Below, piece by piece: positions 21,340-29,934 of a stretch of DNA of 64,000 nt. The position numbers and the translations under genes were made by a program. This DNA is from Inquilinus sp. Marseille-Q2685 (GTDB lineage: Bacteria > Pseudomonadota > Alphaproteobacteria > DSM-16000 > Inquilinaceae). The notes under the pieces are model-generated. The model searched no databases and had not been told where the DNA came from. It saw only the letters and a program-made list of their open reading frames with translations. Where the stretch lies: NCBI RefSeq assembly GCF_916619195.1, contig NZ_CAKAKL010000001.1:1488001-1552000 (forward strand), written 5' to 3'. Every line of letters starts with the position of its first letter. The stretch's first letter is position 1.

Positions 21340-21419
21340 CTGTCATTGCCGGGCTTGACCCGGCAATCCAGAAGGTGTCGACGCTCTCTGGATGCCCGGG
21401 TCAAGCCCGGGCATGACAG
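21340..21419. repeat. 80-bp dispersed palindromic repeat, copy 1
   Basis: The element starts CTGTCATTGCCGGGCTTGAC and ends with the complementary CCCGGGCATGACAG; internally TCCAGA/TCTGGA also pair. A copy differing at one base is at 27947-28026, and a shortened one at 10701-10727. It sits between convergent genes, where its hairpins could end transcription from both sides. Confidence 0.8.
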
Positions 21420-21427
21420 TAAATGAG

Positions 21428-22042
21428 TCAGCCCATCGACGCGCACGGGCTGCCCTGGAGGCGCCATTCCAGCTGGTCCAGCCGGTCGGCGCCCCAGAAG
21501 CCCTCGCCGTCCAGCAGGAAGAAGGGCGACCCGAACACGCCCTTCGCCAGCGCCGCGTCGGTCTCGGCCCGCAGCCGGTCCTTGACCTCCGGCCGCTGGA
21601 TCGCCTCCGCCGTCTCCGCTTCATCGAGGCCGAGGCTCGCGGCGATGCGGATCACCGCCTCTGGCGCCGCGATGTCCTCGCCGCGGCCCCAATGCGCGTC
21701 GTAGAGCGCGACGGCGAGGTCGTGCGCCAGCGCCGGCCGGTCGTCGGCCAGCCACCACACGGCGCGGGACGGCGCCAGCGCCGCGATCGGCCATTGCGCC
21801 GGCAATGTGAAGGGCACGCCGAGGAAGGCGGCGAAGCGCGCCGCGTCCTGCTCCAGATACGGCCCGCGCACCGGCAGGCTGCGGATCGGCTGGGTGCCGA
21901 TCCGCTTCATGATCGGACCCAGCAGCACCGGCTTCCAGGCGACGGTGCGGCCGTGGCGCGCGGCCAGCGCGTCGATCCGGGTGGCGCCGAGATAGCCGTA
22001 GGGGCTGGCGAAATCGAAATAGAACTCGATCGGCGACGGCAT
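21428..22042 (-). CDS. DsbA-family 2-hydroxychromene-2-carboxylate isomerase-like protein
   Basis: A 204-residue thioredoxin-fold protein of the HCCA isomerase/GST-kappa group. The N-terminal FYFDFASPYGYL carries the active Ser (FxFDxxSPYxY) that binds glutathione in this family, and the helical insert and GVFGSPFF cis-Pro strand follow in order. Known members isomerise 2-hydroxychromene-2-carboxylate in naphthalene degradation, but many homologues lie outside such pathways, and no aromatic-degradation genes are nearby. Confidence 0.86.
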   Translation of the reverse strand: MPSPIEFYFDFASPYGYLGATRIDALAARHGRTVAWKPVLLGPIMKRIGTQPIRSLPVRGPYLEQDAARFAAFLGVPFTLPAQWPIAALAPSRAVWWLADDRPALAHDLAVALYDAHWGRGEDIAAPEAVIRIAASLGLDEAETAEAIQRPEVKDRLRAETDAALAKGVFGSPFFLLDGEGFWGADRLDQLEWRLQGSPCASMG

Positions 22043-22110
22043 CCGGCCCTCCTCCCGCTATTCCCCGGAGCCTAGATCGGCGACGGATCTGCGGCCACCT
22101 TCCGTTTAGG

Positions 22111-23955
22111 ATGGCGGAGACGAACGGACGGAACGGACGCCGCGGCATGTCGATGACACCGCCCCGGGGGGACCACAGCGCGCGCGGCGACCTGGCCACG
22201 CTGGCCCGGGTCATGCCCTATCTGTGGCAGGGCGAAAGCTGGGGCGTGCGGCTGCGCATCCTGGCCTGCGTCGCGCTCGTCTTCCTGTCCTCCTTCGCCG
22301 TGGCGCTGGTGCCGCTGCTGTTTTCCCTGGCGATCGACGCCTATACCGGCAAGGCGAACGCCTGGGCGGTCGGGGCGATGGGCATCATCTCGGCCTACGC
22401 CGTCGCCTCATGGATCGGGCGCATCCTGGGCGAGATGCAGTACGCGGCCTATGGCCCGATCGAGCACCGGCTGGTGCGGCGGCTGAGCCGCACCTTCTTC
22501 ACCCATCTGCACGGGCTGTCGCTGCGCTTCCATCTGGGCCGCCGCACCGGCGCGGTCAGCGAGGACCTGGGCCGCGGCCTGTCCGGCATCCGCGAGCTGA
22601 TCTACGACGTCGCCTTCCGCATCCTGCCGCTGCTGATCGAGATCGCCGCCACCTGCTTCATCCTGCTGGCGCATCTGCCGCCCTTCTACGCCCTGGTCAC
22701 CGCCGCCACCCTGGCCGCCTTCGCCTGGGCCATGACGCTGGGCGCCGACAGCCTGCGCACCACGATCCGGACCATGAACCGGGAGAGCAGCAGCGCCCAT
22801 GCTGTCGCCATCGACAGCCTGATCAACTACGAGACGGTGAAGTATTTCGGCGCCGAGGGCGCGATCGGCCGCCGCTACGACGAGCGGCTGGAGGAGGTGG
22901 AGCGGCTGGCGGCGCGGGGCCTGGCGCTGCGCAGCCTGAACGGCATCGCCCAGATGACCGTGCTGAGCCTGGGCCTCGCCATCCTCCTGATCCTCGGCGG
23001 CCGGGCGGTGCAGGCCGGCACCATGTCGGTCGGCGACCTGGTGCTGCTGAACACCTATTTCGTCCGCCTGGCCCGGCCGCTGGAGCAGCTGAGCCGCCTG
23101 TACCGGGTGATCCGCAACTCGCTGGGGTCGGTCGAGCAGATGTTCGCGCTGCTGGACGAGGCGCCGGAGGTGACGGATGCGCCGGGCGCCGTGCCGCTGC
23201 CGCCCGGCCGGGGCGAGTTGGCCTTCGAGCACGTCTCCTTCGCCTACGACCCGCGCCGGCCGATCCTGCGCGACGTCAGCTTCACCCTGCCGGCCGGGCG
23301 GACGGTGGCGGTGGTCGGGGCCTCGGGCGCCGGCAAGTCGACCATCGCCCGCCTGCTGTTCCGCTTCTACGACCCGTCCGACGGCCGGATCCGGATCGAC
23401 GGCCACGACCTGCGCGACATCACCCAGGCCTCGCTGCGTGCCGCCATCGCCGTGGTGCCGCAGGACACGGTGCTGCTGAACGAGACGCTGTTCGACAACC
23501 TGGTCTTCGGCCGACCCGAGGCGACGCGGGAGGAGGTCGAGGCGGCGGCGCGGATCGCCCAGTTGGACCGCTTCGTCGCCGGGCTGCCGGACGGCTGGGA
23601 CACGCGGGTCGGCGAGCGCGGGCTGAAGCTGTCGGGCGGCGAGAAGCAGCGCGTCGCCATCGCCCGCGCCGTGCTGAAGCGGCCGCGGCTGTTCATCTTC
23701 GACGAGGCGACGTCATCGCTGGACAGCGCCACCGAGCAGGCGATCCAGGAACGCCTGGCCGAGGCCTCGCGCGGCACCTCGACGCTGATCATCGCCCACC
23801 GGCTGTCGACCGTGGTCCATGCCGACGAGATCCTGGTGCTGGACCGCGGCCGGATCGCCGAGCGCGGCAGCCACGCGGCGCTGCTGGCCCGGGACGGGCT
23901 CTACGCCGCGCTGTGGCGGCGCCAGCACCGGGTGGCCGAGCCGGCGGCCGAATAG
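22111..23955 (+). CDS. ABC exporter half-transporter, Atm1/HMT family
   Basis: A 614-residue fusion of a six-helix membrane domain (about 45-330) and an ABC ATPase domain. Walker A GASGAGKST is near 403, signature LSGGEKQR and Walker B LFIFDEATSSLD follow, then the switch His in IIAHRLST. The INYETVKYFG segment in the membrane half is typical of Atm1, which in mitochondria and alphaproteobacteria exports glutathione-linked sulfur or metal compounds. It acts as a homodimer in the inner membrane. The exact start is open: ATG at 22111 or 22147. Confidence 0.9.
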   Translation: MAETNGRNGRRGMSMTPPRGDHSARGDLATLARVMPYLWQGESWGVRLRILACVALVFLSSFAVALVPLLFSLAIDAYTGKANAWAVGAMGIISAYAVASWIGRILGEMQYAAYGPIEHRLVRRLSRTFFTHLHGLSLRFHLGRRTGAVSEDLGRGLSGIRELIYDVAFRILPLLIEIAATCFILLAHLPPFYALVTAATLAAFAWAMTLGADSLRTTIRTMNRESSSAHAVAIDSLINYETVKYFGAEGAIGRRYDERLEEVERLAARGLALRSLNGIAQMTVLSLGLAILLILGGRAVQAGTMSVGDLVLLNTYFVRLARPLEQLSRLYRVIRNSLGSVEQMFALLDEAPEVTDAPGAVPLPPGRGELAFEHVSFAYDPRRPILRDVSFTLPAGRTVAVVGASGAGKSTIARLLFRFYDPSDGRIRIDGHDLRDITQASLRAAIAVVPQDTVLLNETLFDNLVFGRPEATREEVEAAARIAQLDRFVAGLPDGWDTRVGERGLKLSGGEKQRVAIARAVLKRPRLFIFDEATSSLDSATEQAIQERLAEASRGTSTLIIAHRLSTVVHADEILVLDRGRIAERGSHAALLARDGLYAALWRRQHRVAEPAAE

Positions 23956-23960
23956 CAGCC

Positions 23961-24857
23961 CTAATCCACCTTCAGCCCCGCCGCCTCGGCGGCGTCGAGC
24001 GCGATCGCGGTCCAGTCGAGGTCGCCGCGGCCGCGGGCGATCGAACCGATGAAGCGCTCGCGCAGCACTGCGGCGAAGGGCAGCGGCACCCCCGCCTTCT
24101 CGCCCGCCGCCATGGCCAGGCCGACATCCTTGAGGCCCAGCGGCATGCGGAAGCCGGGCGGCGAGAACTTCCGGTCGACGATGAAACCGCCGTAGTTCTT
24201 GTAGATCGGCGCGGCGAAGATCGAGCTGGAATACAGCTCATGCGCCTGGCGGGCGGAGACGCCGTGCTTCTCCAGCAGGGTGAAGGTCTCCGCCATCGCC
24301 TCGATCGCCGCCGCGATCATGAAGTTGCCGCCGATCTTGACGACGTTCGCCGCCTCCGGCGCCTCGCCGAAATCCTGCACCGCCTGGCCCAGCGTCTCCA
24401 GCACGGGCCGGACCCTGTCCTTGGCCGCAGCGGGGCCGGAGACGGCAATCCAGAGCTGGCCGGAGCCTGCCGCCGGCGGCCGGCCGAAGACCGGCGACCC
24501 GACATAGGCCGAGCCGGCCTCCGCATGCGCCTTGGCGAGGTCGGCCGCGATCGCCGGACTGACCGTGCTCATCGACACGTGCACGCCGCCTTCGCCGAGG
24601 CCGGACAGGATGCCGCTGTCGCCGGTGGTCACGCCCTTCAGCGCCGAATCGTCGGCCACCATGGACAGGACGATGCCGCCCGCCGCGGCCTCGGCCGGCG
24701 TCGCCGCCCGCACCGCGCCCTTGGCCAGCAGCGGCTCCTCCGCCCCGGCGCTGCGGTTCCACACCGCGACCGGCCAGCCCTGATCGAGCAGGCGCCCGGC
24801 CATCGCCGCACCCATGCTGCCGAGGCCGACCACGCCGATCCGCGTCTTCTCCGTCAT
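23961..24857 (-). CDS. NAD(P)-dependent beta-hydroxyacid dehydrogenase family
   Basis: A 298-residue protein of the 3-hydroxyisobutyrate/6-phosphogluconate dehydrogenase superfamily. The N-terminal Rossmann motif GVVGLGSMGAAMAGRLL opens the protein, and the catalytic-Lys segment KIGGNFMI (about 176-183) follows in the helical domain. Possible substrates are 3-hydroxyisobutyrate, glyoxylate/succinic semialdehyde or tartronate semialdehyde. Start 24857 is picked from two adjacent ATG codons after GAGGAGAAGG. It converges with the ABC exporter, with 5 bp between stops. Confidence 0.88.
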   Translation of the reverse strand: MTEKTRIGVVGLGSMGAAMAGRLLDQGWPVAVWNRSAGAEEPLLAKGAVRAATPAEAAAGGIVLSMVADDSALKGVTTGDSGILSGLGEGGVHVSMSTVSPAIAADLAKAHAEAGSAYVGSPVFGRPPAAGSGQLWIAVSGPAAAKDRVRPVLETLGQAVQDFGEAPEAANVVKIGGNFMIAAAIEAMAETFTLLEKHGVSARQAHELYSSSIFAAPIYKNYGGFIVDRKFSPPGFRMPLGLKDVGLAMAAGEKAGVPLPFAAVLRERFIGSIARGRGDLDWTAIALDAAEAAGLKVD

Positions 24858-24892
24858 CATCCTTCTCCTCCGGGCCTTCCGCCCGGCTGACG

Positions 24893-24980
24893 TAGGTCGG
24901 GTTCGCGGCACGCGAACCCGACAATCAACACCCCTCGACAGAACCAAGTTGGGTTCGCCGATAGCGAACCCAACCCACGA
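24893..24980. repeat. Pair of REP-like hairpins
   Basis: Two hairpins in tandem: 24896-24922 with arms GTCGGGTTCGCG/CGCGAACCCGAC, and 24948-24974 with arms GTTGGGTTCGC/GCGAACCCAAC. They share the GGGTTCGC core and differ at the flanks, like paired REP elements. They fill the gap between the thiolase stop and the dehydrogenase start. Confidence 0.75.
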
Positions 24981-26174
24981 TCAGGCCGCCGCCCGCTCGA
25001 CCGCCACCGCCGTCGCCTCGCCGCCGCCGATGCAGAGCGCCGCGACGCCGCGCTTGAGGCCATGGGTCTCCAACGCATTCAACAGGGTGACGATGATCCG
25101 CGCTCCCGACGCGCCGACCGGGTGGCCGAGGGCGCAGGCGCCGCCATGGACATTGACCTTGTCGTGCGGCAGGTCGAGGTCGCGCATCGCCGCCATGGTG
25201 ACCACGGCGAAGGCCTCGTTGATCTCGAACAGGTCGACATCCTTCGCCGACCAACCGGTCTTCTGGAACAGCGTCTCGATCGCCCCGATCGGCGCGGTGG
25301 TGAACCAGGCCGGCGCCCGGGCGTGGCTGGCATGGCCGACGATCTGCGCCAGCACCGGCAGGCCGCGCTTCTCCGCCTCCGACCGGCGCAGCAGCACCAG
25401 CGCCGCGCCGCCATCGGAGATCGAGCTGGAATTCGCCGCCGTCACCGTGCCGTCCGGCCGGAAGGCGGGCTTCAGCGTCGGGATCTTCTCGGGCTTGGCA
25501 TTGCGCGGCTGCTCGTCGGTCGCGATGCTGACCTCGCCGCCGCGGCCCTTCACCGTCACCGCCGCGATCTCGCGGGCGAAGGTGCCGTCCTCCGACGCCT
25601 TGCGCGCCCGTTCCAGGCTGGCCAGGGCGAAGCGGTCCTGCTGCTCGCGGGTGAACTGGTAGTGCTGCGCCGTGTCCTCGGCATAGGTGCCCATCAGCCG
25701 GCCGGGCTCATAGGCGTCCTCGAGCCCGTCGAGAAACATGTGGTCCAGCACCCTGCCGTGGCCCATGCGGTAGCCGCCGCGGGCGCGGTCGAGCAGATAG
25801 GGGGCGTTGGTCATGCTCTCCAACCCGCCGGCGACGCCGATGCCGATCGAGCCGGCGGCGATGGCATCGTGGATCTGCATCACCGCCTTCATGCCGGAGC
25901 CGCACATCTTGTTGACCGTGGTGCAGGGCACCGCGTCGGGCAGGCCGGCGCCGCGGGCGGCCTGGCGCGCCGGGGCCTGGCCGAGCCCGGCCGGCAGCAC
26001 GCAGCCCATCACCACCTCCTCGACCTGATCGGCGGCGAGGCCGGCGCGCTGCAGCGCCGCGCCGATGGCGACGGCGCCGAGCGGCGGCGCGCGCACGTCC
26101 TTCAGCTCGCCCTGGAAGCCGCCCATCGGGGTGCGGGCCGCGCCCGCGATGACGACGGGATCATTCGCGCTCAT
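24981..26174 (-). CDS. Acetyl-CoA C-acetyltransferase (thiolase)
   Basis: A 397-residue thiolase. The nucleophile Cys91 is in VNKMCGSGMKA, the catalytic His in CALGHPVGASGAR (about 352) and the second Cys in ALCIGGGEA near the C-terminus, with NEAFAV between. It condenses two acetyl-CoA or cleaves 3-ketoacyl-CoA; biosynthetic or degradative direction cannot be told apart here. It may be transcribed with the downstream hydroxyacid dehydrogenase, although a repeat lies between them. Confidence 0.92.
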   Translation of the reverse strand: MSANDPVVIAGAARTPMGGFQGELKDVRAPPLGAVAIGAALQRAGLAADQVEEVVMGCVLPAGLGQAPARQAARGAGLPDAVPCTTVNKMCGSGMKAVMQIHDAIAAGSIGIGVAGGLESMTNAPYLLDRARGGYRMGHGRVLDHMFLDGLEDAYEPGRLMGTYAEDTAQHYQFTREQQDRFALASLERARKASEDGTFAREIAAVTVKGRGGEVSIATDEQPRNAKPEKIPTLKPAFRPDGTVTAANSSSISDGGAALVLLRRSEAEKRGLPVLAQIVGHASHARAPAWFTTAPIGAIETLFQKTGWSAKDVDLFEINEAFAVVTMAAMRDLDLPHDKVNVHGGACALGHPVGASGARIIVTLLNALETHGLKRGVAALCIGGGEATAVAVERAAA

Positions 26175-26290
26175 GACATCCTCCGGTGTCTCGTTGCGGC
26201 GATGCTAGCACGACCGAACCGCCGCTGGGCGAGGACGGATCGACCCGGTAGAGTGCGCGCCGTCCTTCCCTGAGCAAGACCGCGGCTTCC

Positions 26291-27421
26291 ATGACCGATC
26301 CCCTGCTCGGCGGCCTGTCCGCCGCCGATTTCCTGGCCCGCCACTGGCAGAAGGCGCCGCTGCTGATCCGGCAGGCGATCCCGGGCTGGAGCAGCCCGAT
26401 CACGCCGGACGAGCTGGCCGGCCTGGCCTGCGAGGAGGGGGTGGAGAGCCGGCTGGTCACCCGCCGCCGCGGCAAATGGGCGGTGCGGCACGGGCCGTTC
26501 GACGAATCCGATTTCGGCAGGCTGCCGGCCAAGGACTGGACCCTGCTGGTGCAGGGCGTCGACCTGTGGGAGCCGGCGGTCGCGGATCTCCGCGACCGCT
26601 TCCGCTTCGTGCCCGACTGGCGGCTGGACGACGTCATGGTCAGCTATGCCCCGCCGGGCGGCGGCGTCGGCGCCCATGTCGACCAGTACGACGTGTTCCT
26701 GCTGCAGGGCCTGGGCCGCCGGCGTTGGCGCATCGGCGGCGCCGCCGAGGTGCGACCCGCCTGGGTGCCGGACCAGCCGCTGAAGCTGCTGGCCGAGTTC
26801 GAGCCGGCGCAGGAGTGGGTGCTGGAGCCGGGCGACATGCTGTACCTGCCGCCGGGCTGGGCCCATGACGGCATCGCCGAGGACGATTGCCTGACCTTCT
26901 CGATCGGCTTCCGCGCCCCGAGCGTGGCCGAGCTGGCCGGCCGCTTCGCCGCCGCGGTCGCCGATGCCGAGGACGAGGAGCGGCGCTATTCCGACCCGGA
27001 CCTGGCCCCGCCGGCCAACCCGGGCGAGATCCCGGAGGCCGTGATCGAGCGGGTGCGGGCCTATCTCGCCGAGAAGCTGGACGACCGCCGCTTCCTGGCC
27101 GGCTGGCTGGGCGGCCTGCTGACCGAGCCGAAGGAGGAGCGCGAGGCGCCACCGCCGCGCAAGCGCCGCCCGGCCGGGGCGCTGCGCCGGGCGATCGGCA
27201 GCCGCCTCGCCTTCGTCCGCGACGGCGATGGGCTGGTCCTGTTCGCCGACGGCGAGGCGCACCCGGCGCCGGCCGGCGGGGCCGCCGAGACGGCGCTGCG
27301 CCTGTGCGGCGATGGCCGGCTGACCGCGGAGCAGGCCAAGGCGGCCTGGGCCGATCCGGCGGCGGCGGCGCTGCTGGATGCGCTGCTGGCCCAAGGAACG
27401 ATCGAACCGCGCAAGAGCTGA
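26291..27421 (+). CDS. roxA: Ribosomal oxygenase, RoxA/YcfD type (JmjC cupin)
   Basis: A 376-residue Fe(II)/2-oxoglutarate oxygenase. The JmjC metal triad is His129 and Asp131 (GAHVDQYDVFLLQ) and His192 (PPGWAHDG). The N-terminal FLARHWQKAPLLIRQA block and C-terminal helical region with winged-helix-like end match E. coli YcfD, which hydroxylates an arginine of ribosomal protein L16. The family assignment is strong; the substrate is taken from E. coli. Confidence 0.9.
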   Translation: MTDPLLGGLSAADFLARHWQKAPLLIRQAIPGWSSPITPDELAGLACEEGVESRLVTRRRGKWAVRHGPFDESDFGRLPAKDWTLLVQGVDLWEPAVADLRDRFRFVPDWRLDDVMVSYAPPGGGVGAHVDQYDVFLLQGLGRRRWRIGGAAEVRPAWVPDQPLKLLAEFEPAQEWVLEPGDMLYLPPGWAHDGIAEDDCLTFSIGFRAPSVAELAGRFAAAVADAEDEERRYSDPDLAPPANPGEIPEAVIERVRAYLAEKLDDRRFLAGWLGGLLTEPKEEREAPPPRKRRPAGALRRAIGSRLAFVRDGDGLVLFADGEAHPAPAGGAAETALRLCGDGRLTAEQAKAAWADPAAAALLDALLAQGTIEPRKS

Positions 27422-27517
27422 CGCGCTTTCGGCAACGGAGCGAAGCGGAAGCGCTTCTATCGGCCGGCCCGGTCAGGTAATGCTTCCTGACCAACAACAC
27501 ACGCGAACAGGTCGATC

Positions 27518-27913
27518 ATGCCGATTGCAAGCCGTCGTGCGCTCCTGGCCCTGGTTCCCGTCCTCGTTCTCGCCGCCTGCGCCCCCAAGGCGGGCGGCCC
27601 CTACGACATCTTCTTCAAGGACGAGAGCGCCGAGCTGACGCCCGATGCGCGGGCGCTGGTCGCCAAGGCGGCGGCGGAGGCCAAGAGCTGGAACGCCAAA
27701 TCGATCAGCGTCGACGGCTTCGCCGGCAAGGACGGCGCCCGCGACGCCCATGAGGCGCTGTCGGCCAAGCGGGCCGAGGCCGTCGCCGCGGCGCTGATGG
27801 CGGACGGGGTCCCGCCGAGCCTGATCCACCGCGTCGAGGGCCATGGCGACGCCGGCGCCATCGCCGGCGTCACCGTCGGCGAGCGCCGGGTCGAGATCCG
27901 GATCGCCTATTGA
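27518..27913 (+). CDS. OmpA-family lipoprotein, truncated-size
   Basis: A 131-residue exported lipoprotein. A lipobox LAAC places the lipidated Cys at residue 21. The remainder is an OmpA-like peptidoglycan-binding fold: IFFKDESAELTPDARALV, then DGFAGKDGARDAHEALSAKRAEAV and a C-terminal RRVEIRI strand. Likely anchored in the outer membrane and binding the cell wall. It is shorter than Pal, with a compact domain. Confidence 0.87.
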   Translation: MPIASRRALLALVPVLVLAACAPKAGGPYDIFFKDESAELTPDARALVAKAAAEAKSWNAKSISVDGFAGKDGARDAHEALSAKRAEAVAAALMADGVPPSLIHRVEGHGDAGAIAGVTVGERRVEIRIAY

Positions 27914-27946
27914 TCGGGACCGCCGCAGTCCCGGACCGCCCTCCAC

Positions 27947-28026
27947 CTGTCATTGCCGGGCTTGACCCGGCAATCCAGAAGGTCTCGACGCTCTCTGGAT
28001 GCCCGGGTCAAGCCCGGGCATGACAG
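27947..28026. repeat. 80-bp dispersed palindromic repeat, copy 2
   Basis: It is identical to the element at 21340-21419 except for one base near the middle (GTCTCG here, GTGTCG there) and in the same orientation. It lies between the convergent OmpA-like and mscL genes, again in a position suited to bidirectional termination. Confidence 0.85.
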
Positions 28027-28047
28027 GAAGAGGGCAGACAGGACAGG

Positions 28048-28458
28048 TCAGTTCCGCGCCTTGATGGCGTCGCGGATCTCCTCCAGCAGCACCTCGCTGC
28101 GCGGCGGCGCGGCCGGGGCGGCCTCGGGCTTCCTGTAGAAGCGGTTCACCTGCTTCACCAGGATGAACACGGCGAAGGCGACGATCAGGAAGTTGATCAC
28201 GGCGTTGATGAAGACGCCGTAGTTGATGGTCGCGGCGCCGGCGGCCTTGGCTGCGGCCAGGTTGGCGTAGCTCGTGCCCGACAGGTTGATGTAATACTCC
28301 GAGAAGTCGACCCCGCCGAGCAGCACGCCGATCGGCGGCATGATGATGTCGTTCACCAGCGAGTTCACGATGGTGGTAAAGGCGGCGCCCATGATGATGC
28401 CGACTGCCAAGTCGATCACATTGCCGCGGGCAATGAAGGTCTTGAACTCCTGTAACAT
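28048..28458 (-). CDS. mscL: Large-conductance mechanosensitive channel
   Basis: A 136-residue inner-membrane channel, the same length as E. coli MscL. The N-terminal amphipathic helix [20 protein letters not shown] and pore helix [22 protein letters not shown] match the family, followed by the periplasmic loop, TM2 (about 75-98) and a C-terminal charged helix. It opens under membrane tension to release solutes during osmotic downshock. The start at 28458 gives the conserved N-terminus; the longer frame is not used. Confidence 0.96.
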   Translation of the reverse strand: MLQEFKTFIARGNVIDLAVGIIMGAAFTTIVNSLVNDIIMPPIGVLLGGVDFSEYYINLSGTSYANLAAAKAAGAATINYGVFINAVINFLIVAFAVFILVKQVNRFYRKPEAAPAAPPRSEVLLEEIRDAIKARN

Positions 28459-28508
28459 CCGCTGCCCCCAAATCTCCGTTGGTGGCCGATGCCGGCCGCG
28501 CATAAATG

Positions 28509-28514
28509 TATATA
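28509..28514 (-). promoter_or_regulatory. Possible -10 element of mscL
   Basis: TATATA on the minus strand lies 50 bp upstream of the mscL start, inside an AT-rich patch (28500-28570) that contrasts with the surrounding DNA. No good -35 stands 17 bp away, so the call is tentative. The rest of 28459-28716 shows no gene. Confidence 0.3.
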
Positions 28515-28716
28515 GCTGATTTGCATGCGATCACAGAAAAACCTGCAAACAGCCTGACAAAACAGGGAAAAGGCCGGATTTGCGGCCTCAAGAAATCCCC
28601 GTGAATCGACTTGACTTTCGGCGCGGCAGGATCAAATTGCGCCCCCTTGCACCATCACAATGACGGGCGGCCGACCCCGCCGTCGGAACCGTCCGGGCCG
28701 GGAAGGGAAACGACCG

Positions 28717-29250
28717 ATGCGCCTGTTCTTCTTCGGCACGCTGCAGGATCCCGACCTGTTCGCGCTGGTGGTCGGCCGCCCGATGACGGCCCTGGCCACG
28801 CAGCCGGCGACCCTGCTGGGCCGGCAGAGCCGCAAGGTGAAGGGCGAGAGCTACCCGATCCTGGTGCCGCATCCGGACGGCCGGGTCGACGGGCTGCTGG
28901 TCGAGGGCTTCACCCCCGACGAGATGGACCGGATGCAGTTCTTCGAGAGCGACGATTACGCGCTGCAGCCGGTGACCGTGGCCCTGGCCGACGGCAGCCG
29001 GGCCGAAGCGCAGATCTATGCCTCGACCGGTGTCCTCGAGGATGCCGGCGAGCCCTGGCATCTGGAGGCCTGGCAGGCCACCGAGAAGCCGCGCACGCTG
29101 CTGCATCACGAGGCGTACATGTCGCTGTACGGCAAGATGAGCAGCGCCGAGGCCGCGTCGCGCTGGCCCGAGGTCAAGGCCCAGGCCGACCGCCGCTACG
29201 CCGAGGCCCGCGCCGAACGGCATTTCGCCGAGCGCCGCCGGCCGCGCTGA
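28717..29250 (+). CDS. Gamma-glutamylcyclotransferase-family (AIG2-like) protein
   Basis: A 177-residue protein opening MRLFFFGTLQDPDLF, the FYGTL-type glycine loop of the AIG2/GGCT fold, with the catalytic-type Glu in FFESDDYALQPV (about 85-97). Members include gamma-glutamylcyclotransferases and gamma-glutamylamine cyclotransferases; others are uncharacterised. RBS GGGAAGGG precedes ATG. The Arg-rich C-terminal helix extends past the normal fold. Confidence 0.85.
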   Translation: MRLFFFGTLQDPDLFALVVGRPMTALATQPATLLGRQSRKVKGESYPILVPHPDGRVDGLLVEGFTPDEMDRMQFFESDDYALQPVTVALADGSRAEAQIYASTGVLEDAGEPWHLEAWQATEKPRTLLHHEAYMSLYGKMSSAEAASRWPEVKAQADRRYAEARAERHFAERRRPR

Positions 29251-29364
29251 GCGGGCGCCCGATTACGACACCCGTAACCCTTCCGCCGGAATCGGACATG
29301 CCCCGGTAACCGCCGGTTACGACATTGCCCCTGCCGGACACGAAGTCCGCCGCGTCTCGCAGGG

Positions 29365-29622
29365 GTGTTGAGGGTGAACAGACCGGATGAACCGACCGCC
29401 GCGGACCGGACGCTGCGCTGGGCCGTTTCGAAGATCGTGCAGGCCGTCATCGACGGCTTCGCCTTCTGCGCCCATGGCATGTACCCGGAACTGTTCTGCC
29501 GGGCGGACGAGCCGGCCCGCCCGGACCCGGACGCCCTGATCGACGACGCGCCGCGCAGCTGGCGCTCCGACGTCGATGTCGAACTGCACCGGGTCGTGTC
29601 GCTGCACCGGTTCAGGGGATAG
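29365..29622 (+). CDS. Small hypothetical protein
   Basis: An 85-residue frame with a GTG start; a second GTG nine bases further on is equally possible. The centre has an amphipathic segment (TLRWAVSKIVQAVIDGFAFCAHGMYPELF). No motif or signal peptide is recognised. It is kept because its composition fits coding sequence, but the start is unclear and it could be spurious. Confidence 0.4.
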   Translation: MLRVNRPDEPTAADRTLRWAVSKIVQAVIDGFAFCAHGMYPELFCRADEPARPDPDALIDDAPRSWRSDVDVELHRVVSLHRFRG

Positions 29623-29667
29623 CTGGCCAGATCGGCCCGGAGCGGCCAAGCTGTCTCCATGCGACTC

Positions 29668-29934
29668 AACCCGCATTTCTCACCCTCGTTGTACCCTGCG
29701 CCGTTGCCCCGTGCCGGCAGGGCAGGAGCCGCGCGTCGCTCGATGCGGCACATCGGGCAAGCGCGGCGACGAACCCTGCCGGCACGGGGCAACGGCCCGA
29801 AGGGTCGCCTTGCGGCGGCCGCCTGCGGGGGCGGGCCGCTCGACCGTAGTGCCGCTATGCTTTTCGCGCCCTGCCCCCGCATCCGACTCGCCGCAAGGCG
29901 ACGCAGGGCGCAAGGAGGGTGAGAAATGCGGGTT
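29668..29934. repeat. 267-bp nested inverted repeat overlapping a gene start
   Basis: The outermost arms are a perfect 20-bp pair (29668-29687 and 29915-29934; left arm begins AACCCGCATTTCTC). Inside are a perfect 22-bp hairpin stem (29701-29722 with 29774-29795), a 14-bp pair GTCGCCTTGCGGCG/CGCCGCAAGGCGAC (29804-29817 with 29889-29902) and a further CCTGCGGGGGC-type pair. The RNA would fold as a multi-branched structure. The right outer arm contains the RBS GAGGG and ATG (29926) of the metallophosphoesterase. The element fills the 303-bp gap. Confidence 0.8.

Noticed and set aside
24981-26174. Part of a polyhydroxybutyrate operon
   Set aside because: The thiolase has no phaB or phaC neighbour; the adjacent enzyme is a beta-hydroxyacid dehydrogenase of another family.
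29659-29922. 87-codon plus frame in the structured repeat
   Set aside because: It lies wholly inside the inverted repeat and is Arg/Pro-rich without protein character.
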